Shown piece by piece: positions 52,101 through 62,337 of a stretch of 64,000 bases of DNA (within the stretch, counting starts at the first letter, position 1; every line of letters begins with the position of its first letter). The position numbers and the translations under genes are program-made. The notes under the pieces are model-generated. The model ran no database searches. It was not told the DNA's origin and saw nothing but the letters and a program-made list of their open reading frames with translations. This DNA comes from Chamaea fasciata. Taxonomy: Eukaryota; Chordata; Aves; Passeriformes; Sylviidae. Location of the stretch: positions 94,840,640-94,904,639 of the forward strand of contig JARCOQ010000001.1 in NCBI GenBank assembly GCA_029207755.1, in the 5' to 3' direction.

Positions 52101-54714
52101 AAATAGCCTAAGGGTTAGGATGCAGGCTTCAGGCTCCCACTGAAGGCTCTCTCTCCTGTCTGCAGCCTGGCTTACCAAGAAACCATCAGAGCCACTTTGC
52201 TGAAACTAATACACTTGGAGTTACCTGTGCAAGCAGGAGCCTTCACCTCAGTCTCCTGTATCCCATGCAAGTGCCAGGACACTGCTTTGCAGCCTGCAAA
52301 ACTGGAGTGCTCAGCTCCAATCTTTACAGGGCTAAAAACATTTAGGGGCAGACTCAGACACAATCTAAATGGGCTATGAGGGCTAAACAGAGCCAACTGC
52401 ATGCACCTTCTTGTGGTGGCAACAGGGCATCAAGAACACACAGGAAAGCAGGAGCACATAAGCCCCCTGCCCTAATTCATCCTTGCTCAGCATTCACATG
52501 GGATACAGAGTACCTAGGTTCTACTGCTTCATTTTCCTGCTTCAGAGATGAAACACAAAATAGAATTTCCTGTGTCATCTCTCAAAAGTAAACAGACAAG
52601 GGAGAGTGGCTAAAATCTCTCTTCTCTCTCACTTGAAATATCCTCCTAGAGTTTGAACATCCTTTTCCAATGAACCTTTGGTGCATCACTGCTTGTGAAG
52701 TGGGAGTGTGGAGTGGGGAGAAAATGGGAATCTTTTCAGAAAATAAAGCTATCACAAATTGTTCAGTCCAGGATGGTCAATGTAGTGCATTACAGGCTAC
52801 AAGCATGACATTTGTGTCAAGTTATTTGTGTCAAAATAGAAAAGGGTTTGTTTCCTGTTGATAGAGCAATGAAAATGGCAAAGTGCTGATGTTTCAGTGA
52901 AAGGTGCCTCTTAATCCCTAGCATAAGGAAATGTCTGGTTAAAATGGCATTATTTATAAGACCTTCAGAAGCATTGATTTATTAAATATATTCCCTATTT
53001 CTAGCTTACTAGAAACCAGTAACTTCATATTCCCAGTGATTTTTTAAATGATTAAATAAAGCTAATAAAACATATAGGACATAGAAGGTAGTGAAAAAAT
53101 CCATCAGGTTGTGAACAACAATCACATTGTACCTGGAGAAGGACCTCTACATACAGTTCATAGAACAAATTATGACATCTTAGACATCCAGTGTCACACC
53201 TGCCCGGTGCAGCATTTTAACTGGGTCCAAGTGAGCACTGCCACCTAGCTCAGCACTTCAGGTCATTTCATTGTCCATTTCTTCTACTGCATACAGTAGT
53301 GGGTATGGTTATCTCAGCAGGCTCATTTCCAACAGAAGGCCTCAACATATCAAATGAGTAGCTTACCCAAATGACAACATCTGCCTTTCCTAGGGAGTAC
53401 AGCTAGAAAGTCAGAAGCAGAAAATGAGTGCAAACTATGCCCCATCTCCTGTACATGACAATCTTTAATACTGGCAGGTGTTGACTCTGATGACATACTC
53501 ATTTGTTGAACTGTTGATTGCATACCGCTTATGTAAATGCAAAGATAAGGTTCTTTAAAAACTCATAAAATCTACAAAATCTGTATGTTCCAGAATCTAT
53601 AACAAGACTGTAAAAATGTGCTGCAACTAGAAGTTTTCTCCCTAGCAAGCTGTCTACACAATCCATTATGTCAGAGGAGGCAGCACAGGGCAACAGTGCT
53701 TCTTTAAGCACACATCATGCCAGTCAGTCCTACAAGCCACTTAGGAAACTAAAAATGCAAGCTATCAATGTATCTGTACTAACAATTAAAACCCCCTCAC
53801 AGCCTGAAAGTTTATTCTGAAGTCTGTGGGGAATTGAGTCACACTTCAAAAATTTCATCACTTACATCTTTTGCACTGTACTGGCAACTTGGCCATTGTC
53901 TAGAAAATCATCATTTCTTTTCTCAATTTTTTGCTTACAGAAACTGAGGAGAGCTGGCAGGCAGCAAAGCAGGCCATCACCGTGAAAGCCAGATAACTAA
54001 TTGTCACCGTAGCTCTAAACTCACCTCTTGCCTTCCTGCATTAACAATGCTTTAATGTGCTTTCACTGGTGAGGTCTGCCCCCTACAGCTACTCAGCCCT
54101 GCCAGCAAAGCTGAGGGAGTGAAGCAGTACCCAGGAACAGGAAAGCAGGAGTTTGGGACTACCTAAATTTATGCAAGTGACAGAAATAGGATGCATCTGA
54201 GGGTGCTGAGGGTGCAGGCTGATGTATTTACAAGGCTAGTCCATCGTCTCTGAAAGATCATAGTAGTGTGAGAGATTTTCTATTACTGGGGACAGAGCAA
54301 AGGAAAGGCAAAAAACCCCACACCTATCTGCAGCAAGGAGATCAGGGAACTACAGGCCAGTCAGAATAACCTCATCCCTAGGATAGTTATGGAAGAAGTC
54401 CTCATGGAAATCACTTCAAAACACAGGAAGGCTAAGAAAAGAGACCAGGACAGCCTGCATGGCTTTACCAAGCACAAACTGCAACTGACCAACCTGACCC
54501 ATGGGATAACAACCTTCCAGCATCTGAAGGGAGCCTACCAGGAACTGGAGAGGGACTCTTCAGCAGCTGTAGTGATAGGACAAAGAATAATGGGTACAAA
54601 TTGAAAGAGAGGAAATTTAGGTTAGATATTAGGAAGAAATTTTTTACTGTGAGGGTGGTGAGACACTGGAACAGGTTGCCCAGGCAGACTGTGGGTGCCC
54701 CAAACCTGGCAAGT

Positions 54715-55406
54715 TGTCTTGGGTTTTGTAACCAAGAAAAAAAAAACGTTTATTCTATTCCATCTGTTGAAACCCAGTTGGGGAGGTATTTTTTTCTTTA
54801 TCTGTTGTAACTCCAGAAAGGAGGAAGTAACTGCCTTCTCTGATAACAAGCCAGCTGTTAAAATCGGGTGAGGCATTGTTTCTTATCTCTGTTCAGTCTT
54901 CCACAGCCTCCCAAGCCAGCTGTTAAAACCAGGTGGGGCATTGTTTATCTCTGTTCAGTCTTCCACTACCTCCATGGGGATATCTTCCTTTAATGGGGCA
55001 TTAAAGCTCACCAATGACATGACACATTACATCATCCCATTGCAAGATGCTCAACCTGGGAGGAGGAGCCAAACCATTTCCACCTAGATAAAAAAGAGCC
55101 ACAAGTGTCATCAAACATCCAGTGTTCCCACAAGACTCCCGAAGGAAGACTGGACCCATCTTTGAACCCTTTTCTCTACAAGACTGTCTCTACTTCCAAC
55201 AAGACCACATCTGCCACTCCAGGAGCGCTTACTTTTGGACTGTTTCCAACACCCTAACCAACAGGGTGTGAAGTTGTATTCTGACTCTGTCAGCGGTCTT
55301 TTGTATTATTGCATTTATTTTATTTTACTTCTTTTTTTTCCCTCTTCCTATTAAATTGCATTTCTGACTTGGAGTGTCTCACTAGTTTTGCTTTCAAACC
55401 ACTACA
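54715..55406 (+). mobile_element. Solo LTR of an endogenous retrovirus (692 bp) nested in CR1
   Basis: The element starts TGTCTTGGGTTTTG and ends CAAACCACTACA, flanked on both sides by CAAGT (54710-54714 and 55407-55411), a perfect 5-bp target-site duplication. The host sequence is a CR1 3' end, so the insertion boundaries are independently confirmed. A TATA-like GATAAAAAAG lies near 55086. An ATTAAA (about 55350) with T-rich surroundings could be the polyadenylation signal, supporting + orientation. A 65/62-bp tandem duplication lies at 54847-54973. No gag, pol or env remains, so recombination between two LTRs probably removed the provirus. It is antisense to SLC66A2. Confidence 0.88.
54847..54973 (+). 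repeat. Two-copy tandem duplication inside the LTR
   Basis: Unit 1 (54847-54911) and unit 2 (54912-54973) both start CAAGCCAGCTGTTAAAA and share GGCATTGTTT, ATCTCTGTTCAGTCTTCCAC and CCTCC, with a few substitutions and a 3-base gap. The position, upstream of the TATA-like box, is where retroviral U3 enhancers sit. Confidence 0.9.
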
Positions 55407-55539
55407 CAAGTGTCCAAGGTCAGGCTGGATAAGGCCTTGAGCAACCTGGTCTAGTGGGACACATCCTGCCCATGGTCTTTGAGGTCCATTCCAACTCCTT
55501 AAAATTCTATGATTTCATGGTTTTAAGAGCAGTCGGTGT

Positions 55540-55810
55540 TGTTTACAGTGCCTTTAACAAGGCTGCTGACAGTCTCCTGCAGTATCTTTATTTAAAAATT
55601 ACCAATTAGTTAGTGGACAACAAAAAAGGCAGAAAATTAGCTGGATCATCAGGCTCAAAGAATTTCTCCTCTCAGAGGAAAAACATACAATTTGTGACCA
55701 GTTACAGGGCAGTACACAGTACCCAATACTAGGGCCAACACTCTTTAATATCTTTTATTAGCAACCTGGATGATGGTGAGTTCACTAATACCAAATTAGG
55801 GAGAGTAAGC
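55540..55810 (+). mobile_element. CR1 copy B, reverse-transcriptase fragment
   Basis: The phrases CAGTGCCTTTAACAAGGCTG, CCAATACTAGGGCCAACACT and AATATCTTTTATTAGCAACCTGGATGATG-like follow the CR1 reverse-transcriptase region on the + strand (Ser-Lys-Ala-Phe-Asp and Leu-Gly-Pro-Leu-Leu-Phe blocks). It is heavily mutated, with stops and gaps. It probably belongs to the same original copy as 55865-56130. Confidence 0.7.
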
Positions 55811-55864
55811 AATAAACAACTTCATCCCAATGGGAAGCAGAAAGGCAGATGCTGATCTCTTCTT

Positions 55865-56130
55865 TCTGCTGACCAGTATCAGGAACTCAGGAAACAGCAT
55901 GAAGCTGCATCAGGGGAGGTCAATTTTGATATTAGGAAAAGGCTCTTCATCCAAAGAGTGGTTGGGCTCCTCTGAAAAGTGGTCACAGGACCAAGCCTGA
56001 CAAAGCACAGAAGTGTGTGGGTAACAGCCTCAGAGTCACAGTGTGATTCCTGGGGCTGTCCTCTACAGGGTCAGTTGTTGGACTTCAGTGATCCTTGTGG
56101 ATCCCTTCCAACCCAGGATATTCTATGAAC
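55865..56130 (+). mobile_element. CR1 copy B, 3' end
   Basis: The sequence runs through GGAAACAGCATGAAGCTGCA, TCAGGGGAGGTCAATTTTG, GATATTAGGAAAAGGCTCTT and GTGATCCTTGTGGATCCCTT, and ends GGATATTCTATGA. This is the 3' end of a CR1 subfamily different from copies A and C. Confidence 0.85.
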
Positions 56131-56439
56131 TGAGGGCAGCACTGAAATCCAAAGGGATCTTAGTCTGAGGATATGGGCTGACATGAATACCGTTAAGTTC
56201 CAGGTTACTGTGCAGCTGGGAAGGAGTAACCACACACCACAGTACCGATGCAGAGGGCTGATTCACTAGAGAACAGCTTCACAGAAGAGCAGAGGGTAGC
56301 CTGGCAGGCAATTTGAGTGTGAGTCAAAGTAAAGTAAAGGCACAGTAAAGGCAATCAGTCACTTTCCAGGCTGTATAGTTGGGCAAATATGTGGCAAGCA
56401 GATGCCCACTCAATGCCCACAAGACATTATCTGGAGTAA

Positions 56440-57408
56440 TGCATGCAGGGCTTCCAAGTACAAAAAAGACACTGGCCTACTGGAGTTACCTACTAGAGTG
56501 TACTCTCAGCAAGTTCACAGATGACACCAATTTGGGTGGAAATGTTGATGTGCTAGAGAGTAGGAAGGCTTTGCAGAGGGATCTGGACAGGCTGGATCAA
56601 TAGGCTGTGGCCAAGTGTATGACTGTCAACAAGGCCAAGTGCCTTCAGTCACAACAACCCCATGCAGAACTACAGGCTGGGGCAGAGTGGCTGGAAAGCT
56701 GCCTGGTGGAAAAGGACCTGGGGGTGCCTGCCAGCTGTCAGTTGCCGAAGATGAGCCAACGTGCACCCAGGTGGCCACGAAGGCCAATGACCCTGGCCTG
56801 CGTCAGCAATAGTGTCTCCAGCAGGACCAGGGCAGTGCTTGACCTGCTGTACTTGGCACTGCTGAGGCCACATCTCAAGTCCTGTGAGCAGTTCTGAGCC
56901 CCTCACTACAAGAAAGACATTGATTGAAGTGCTGGAGCATGTTCAGAGAAGGGTGATGGAGCTGGGGAAGGGCCTGGAATGTAAGTCTGATGAGGAGCAG
57001 CTGAGGTAGCTGGGGTTGTTTAGCCCGGACAAAAGGAGGCTCAGGGTGACCTTATTGGTCTCTACAACTGCCTGAAAGGAGGTTGTAGCCAGGTGGGAAT
57101 CAGTCTCTTTTCCAAAGTAACAAGCAATAGGATGAGCAAAAATAGACCCATGTTGGATCAGAGGAGGTTTGGACTGAATATTAGGAAAAAAAATCTTCAC
57201 AGAAAGGATTGTCAAGCACTGGAACATGCTGTCCAGGGTAGCAGCTGAGTGACCACATGTGAAGGAATTTAGAAGATTAGGTGTGGTGATTAGTGACATG
57301 GTTTAGTGGTGGATTTGGCAGAGCTGGGTTAACAGCTGGACATGATGATCTTGAGGGCCTTTTCCAATAAAGGAAATTTATTTCCAAATAATTTTATGAT
57401 TCTATAAA
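56440..57408 (+). mobile_element. CR1 copy C: end of ORF2 plus 3' UTR
   Basis: This is the longest CR1 remnant here. It starts in the reverse-transcriptase region with a translated [18 protein letters not shown] segment (about 56506-56560). That is the CR1 F-A-D-D box with Ala changed to Thr. It continues [12 protein letters not shown], a stop near 56601, then in a shifted frame AEWLESCLVEKDLGV and RPHLKSCEQF. The 3' UTR follows through GGTTGTTTAGCCCGGAC and GACATGGTTTAGTGGTGG to a TTATGATTCTATAAATG end. Stops and frameshifts make it inactive. It is + strand, antisense to SLC66A2. Confidence 0.92.
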
Positions 57409-57835
57409 TGAGCCCAGTGGTGGGCCACCAAGATGATTAAAGGGCTCAGGTATATGGTGTACATGAAGAGGCTAATAAGACCCATTCAGCTTTAAAAGAA
57501 GGGTTCTTCCTCCCTACAACTATCTAAGAGGGGAGTGTGCAGATCATGGAGGCAGGCTCTACTTGAAGGCAGTTGGGGACAGGACAGGAGATAACAGACA
57601 CAAGTTATAAGAGAAATTCCGATTAGATGGAAGAAAAGCTTTATCATCATGAAGACAGTCAGACACTGCCACAGGTGTCTGTCAGAGAGGTTGTGGAATC
57701 TCCATCTCTGGAGATACTCACAACTCACCCAGACAAAGCCCTGAGCAACCTCATATAACTGGACCTGCTTCAAGCAGGAAACTGGATCAAGTAACTTTAG
57801 AAATCCCTTCCACACCAAATTTAAAGGATGAAGCT
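57409..57835 (+). mobile_element. CR1 copy D 3' region
   Basis: It begins immediately after copy C with GAGCCCAGTGGTGGGCCACC and AAGATGATTAAAGGGCTCAG. It runs through CTACAACTATCTAAGAGGGG and AGATGGAAGAAAAGCTTTAT, and ends around TAGAAATCCCTTCCACACC. It is another diverged CR1 3' end on the + strand, from a different subfamily. The terminal ATTCTATG repeats are lost. Confidence 0.8.
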
Positions 57836-58648
57836 CACCATTCAGATCTAGATGTGACCAAGTATACAACAGCATGTGACAAGCTCAAGAAGTAGGCAAC
57901 TGCAAAAGCTTCTCACCTCTACCAAACCAAAGCAGTAGCTTCGCTGCAGACATGCTCCCAGATGTGAAGGATGAGCAGACAAACCAGCTGTTTGAATATT
58001 TAGATATTTCAGTGCTGATATTATTAAGGCACCTAATTATTCTGGCTCCCACCGAGAAGGAAAAGATTTTTTCAACATCTTTGTTTATTCACTATTTCCA
58101 CAGCCCTGGAAGCAAGCTCAGCCACTTCTCTGAGGTTCCAGTTGAGTGGCTCAACACTGAAGTTTTGGAAACCCCAGAGCACCCTCGTGTGGCTAGATGT
58201 TGCTAGGAGTTCTCCCTCCTCCCTCTGAACTGTGTGAGGCACAAGCAAAATTCACATTTTATTCACAGGTTTATCTCCCCACCGCGCCACCAATTTGGCA
58301 TGGTTCTTAAGACATAAAATATATTTCTGCTACCACACAGCTCTTCCAACAGACCCTGTTTCAAGTCTCTTCTTCTGACCAGAGCAGAGCTGGATGATAG
58401 GCCTGCCGGATGGCTGGTCAGGGGCACCAGCAGCTGGAGCAGGTACCCCAAGCAGCACGCTCCAGAAACACAGTGTTGAACCTTGCTCCTGTGAAGCCTC
58501 CAGATATTATTGCTCACGCCAGGCTGGGTAGCAACCTTCACCACCCCTCTCTTTTCTCTCCAGACTGAACAACAGTTTTTCCTCAATTTAAGGTAACACT
58601 GAAATTTTTTGGTAGCAGATAAAGATTTTTTTCTTCCCCCCTCCCACT

Positions 58649-58651
<3 letters not shown>

Positions 58652-58685
<34 letters not shown>
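58652..58685. repeat. T34 homopolymer
   Basis: Thirty-four consecutive T follow a pyrimidine-rich stretch (58628-58651). On the - strand this reads as A34 and produces poly-lysine in spurious frames. I see no gene-like sequence next to it that would make it the tail of a retrocopy. Confidence 0.9.
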
Positions 58686-58689
<4 letters not shown>

Positions 58690-59404
58690 AAAGACAGGCT
58701 GGGAGAACAACAGCTGCACTGCTTCTTTCCAGCTCTCCCAACCACTGCAGTAGGCTCCTCATGCTGCACGGCAAAGAGCAAAGCAAAGCCCCTGACACTG
58801 CACACACATCCGTCACTCCACCTAACCCGTGCCTGCCAGTCCATTCCCTTTCTCCTTGCAGCAGATAGGCTCTTGGAACAGGTATGGGCCCTTCACATGC
58901 TACATTTAGCCTGACAGATCCTCTTCAACTATAAACACAAGCACCTTAACCTGCATTAACAAGTTCATAAAACAACAACCTACCCACATTTTCATGTCAA
59001 AGACATTCAAAAGCAGCAGCAGCAAGGCTGGTGCAAAGAAGGGGTCAATAGCTTAGGTCCAAACATACTGCTCTACCACCAAACAACATCTTACTGAAAT
59101 AACTAACTCAGCAGAGATTGTACCAGTCTGTGGTTGGCTATTTTCCTACTGTCTGTGGAGCTGAACTCTGAAAGGGAGCTAAATAACAATTTTAAAATGT
59201 GGCAGCAGCAGAAACAGAACAGTCCTCCAGGCTCCCTGCCCTGATAACAAGTGAACACAGGTAATTCCTTCTCAAATCCCTGTTTTAGGGATAGAGAATA
59301 TGTATATTTTTTGATTACCACCAATGACAGAAACTAAGTGATTTAACATGTTATGCAAAGCATTACAAAGCTAATAGTTGACAGAGGAAATTACAAATAT
59401 TTTA

Positions 59405-59475
59405 TTTACAATCCCACAATAGTTTGGATTGGAAAAGCCTTCTGTAGGACATCTAGTCCACTCTGTTCAACAGTA
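59405..59475 (-). mobile_element. Short CR1 3' end
   Basis: On the + strand it reads ACAATCCCACAATAGTTTGG, then ATTGGAAAAGCCTTCTGTAG and ACATCTAGTCCACTCTG. This is the diverged reverse complement of the CR1 3' terminus. The element points to the - strand, unlike the CR1 cluster 1.6 kb upstream. Confidence 0.8.
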
Positions 59476-62321
59476 ACTTGTTAAAAATTTAAAAACTGAG
59501 GACATTTCATTTTACAAAGTCGTACTTTGAACCTTGCTGATTAAGAATGGGTAAATTTTTTAACTGTGAAGAAAAACCAGTTTGACCACAAGTTACTGTG
59601 TGCCCTACAACAAAATATAAACAAAATGTTACTATCCAAATTACACGAGATCAGAATAACCCCTTCAGTCCTTAAGGCTTCAGAGGATTCAGTTTAATAA
59701 CTAAAAGAAGTTGCATATGGCAGTTCCAATTTCTCAAGTGTTTTGAAAGAGTACTTTTTACAATACAGCTCTCAAAGCACAGGAATGCTACTGCATTTAT
59801 CACTGAATGCAAAATAATTTGTATAGTGTATCAACTCTGCTGGTGCAAAATGTGTGGATAATATGAAACAATCAGTAGTCACCATCTCCCACACACAAAC
59901 TAAGGAGAGAAACATTACTGGTCAGATAAGGTTTTCATTGCCAAAGGCACCACCTCTGATCTCTGAGTGAAGCCCAAAAGATGAAATTTTTTTTGTAAAG
60001 TTGCCGAACAATAAGTCCAGAAACTAAAATTCATCAATGGTTATCAAAAATTACAGACTCTAGAACTGTTGGTTCATTGCCCACTAAAAATACAACCCAA
60101 AATGCAACTCACCCCTCCACGTGCCTTGGAGGGTGTTCATTCCATTCTCCATCCCACAGGCAACCATGACTTGACAGGTGGCAACTATTCTTCCTGCTTA
60201 ACTGCTGTAACTGATACACAAGTTAAACTTGGAGAAAAGCAGTTTCCAAACTGAAAGGAGCTTGAAGCTCACAGAGCTCTCTTGTGCTACAAGGACTTGC
60301 ACAGCTGAAAACATTTTTTCCCCAAGTTGTCTATTAAAGCACATTAGGTCTCTGCCTACCAATTCTAGTTTTATCTTAATTTAAGATAAAATATCTAAGT
60401 TCCAAAACAAACCCCAAAATCAGTAGGAACCTGTTTGTCCATCATTATACTAACCAAAATTCTGGAAAAAAGGACTAAGAGTTACCACCCAAATAAGACC
60501 TCCCTCCTCTGAGTTATGCTACCTACATAAAGAAAACAGCAGGTCAGCAGCAAAAAAACCCTATTTACCTGGCAGATACACATCATTCCATTTTCAGATA
60601 ACTGGCAGATGCTATGAAGCATGCTGACTAAGAACATAAGACTTCAACTTGAGAAGGAGGAGCCATGTGCTAGCATGAAGTAACAGGTGCTCCACAGCTC
60701 TCATACACTACTAAACCAGAAAGCAGAATTAAGGCAGGAGTCCTTGGCATTTCTTGGACTCTAAAAAACGCTGTGCGTTTTTTTGGATTTAAACCACATT
60801 TCATCACCTTATCTTTCTCCAAGAGGCAACTCAAGCATCTGTGTTTAGGTAACATAGGCCTGTGACAGCAGGCACCCTATCAAACATGCCTGAGATTCCT
60901 GCCCTGTTCTGGAGATAATCGAATCACAGCAGAGCCTGCCCCTGCTGGCTCACACATTCATCTAGTGATCACAAAAAGCGTAAGCAGCATGCTCAGGAGG
61001 AAGAAGCAGGGATGCCTGAAATTATGGATTTTGTCTCCATCATGGCCCCATAATGAATTCCTACTTCCCCAGAAATGTCTGAACATTTGCTGATGGGAAG
61101 CAGAGAAATAAATCCTTATTTTGCTTTTCCTGTACACAGAGCTTTTGCTTCACCTATTAAAGTATTTTTATCTCAACCCAGGAGTTTTCTTACTTCTAGC
61201 CTTCTGTCACTCCCCTCCCACCCACTGCAGGGGAGTGAGTGGGTGGCTCTGCTGGGAAGAGCTGCCTGCAGGGGTGAGCCCACAACACAGGATTACTTCC
61301 TACGGCTTAACTACAACTACTGATAAGTCTGCAGCTCATGAATGGAACAATACACACGAGATCCGTTGGAAGACTTGGAACCTATTGCCTCATACTTTAC
61401 ATATTACTGCAGGTAATGTCAGTCCTTTCAACTTCAATTGTCCAGTTCCTCCACACATCCCATGAAAAGAAATACCCTTAGATTTTCTAAAGGTTACCAC
61501 CTTAACTCTCATGCAAAGCCATTACCTGTCCCTCAGGCCTAAACCCACTACATGCCATGCATTACAAAAGTGACTTGTCCGCCTGGCTCTCTCACCACTT
61601 CATCTCTAAGCCAGTGTATTTACTGCAATTCCTCCTCTTCCCTTGCTCCTCTCTCTAGAGAACCACGTGGTCCAGTTGCCTCCAGCACAGGGAAATGAAA
61701 AAAAAAAACGAAAATGCATTCCTGACCTCTGTGGTCAGGAATGTGCTTTCACAGCACTCAGGCAGGCAGGAAACAGACCGGCCTCATGCCTCCACCTCAC
61801 TGCAGAGGGTGTGTGTATTTCTGATCTCTCACCTTAAGGAAACTGCAAACTGCCAGAGGCAGGGATCATATCTGCTCAGAGGCCTCAATAATCATTCTTT
61901 GGGTTTCTCCCTTCCCAGCTGTATTTTCTGAAAGCAAAGAGTCTCTCTGAAATACAGAATTTAAAACTTATCCTTCCCTTTTATACCTTCTGAATAATAC
62001 CAGATAAGCCTGCAAAAAGGTATGCCCTCCTGCTGAACCACTTCCAACATTTTCAAAAGGACAGAAAAGGCAACTTTTATTTTGAGGCCCATTAGCCTCA
62101 GGGGCTGAAGAAAGATTTACACTGAATGGAACGTCAAAGCTTGAAAGAGTATCTACTGGGAAACTGGTCCCAGAAGACAGACTGATCCAAACCCATTTTT
62201 CTCATGTTTTCTGAAAGAAAATTATTTTAGTGTTGAACTTGCAATGGTTCGGGACAAATTCCCTATGAAAATAAAGGAACAACTTTTTAAATTAAACTAT
62301 TCCCTCTCTATGTCTGTAGTT

Positions 62322-62337
62322 TAAAAAAAAAAAAAAA
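62322..62337. repeat. Poly-A run of about 15
   Basis: A simple A homopolymer in intronic DNA. Nothing retrocopy-like was seen upstream. Confidence 0.7.

Larger units (their letters stand above)
54340..55520 (+). mobile_element. CR1 copy A, interrupted by a solo LTR
   Basis: The CR1 parts are 54340-54714 and 55407-55520. The first begins with the reverse-transcriptase phrase GGGAACTACAGGCCAGTCAG (Asn-Tyr-Arg-Pro). It then jumps, after an internal deletion near 54520, to the 3' region with GTAGTGATAGGACAAAGAAT, AGGAAGAAATTTTTTACTGTG and GGAACAGGTTGCCCAG. The second resumes in register with TGTCCAAGGTCAGGCTGG and ends with the CR1 signature AATTCTATGATTTCATGG. Removing the LTR restores an uninterrupted CR1 3' end. 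CR1 elements are avian LINEs that insert as 5'-truncated copies. This one has no intact frame. Confidence 0.88.

Noticed and set aside
58652..58685. Poly-T as the reversed poly-A tail of a processed pseudogene
   Set aside because: No gene-like sequence or AATAAA signal lies on the expected side, and no flanking duplication was seen.
58263..58844. 193-residue - strand open frame with a poly-lysine block
   Set aside because: The lysines come from the T34 homopolymer. The flanks look like random translated intron.
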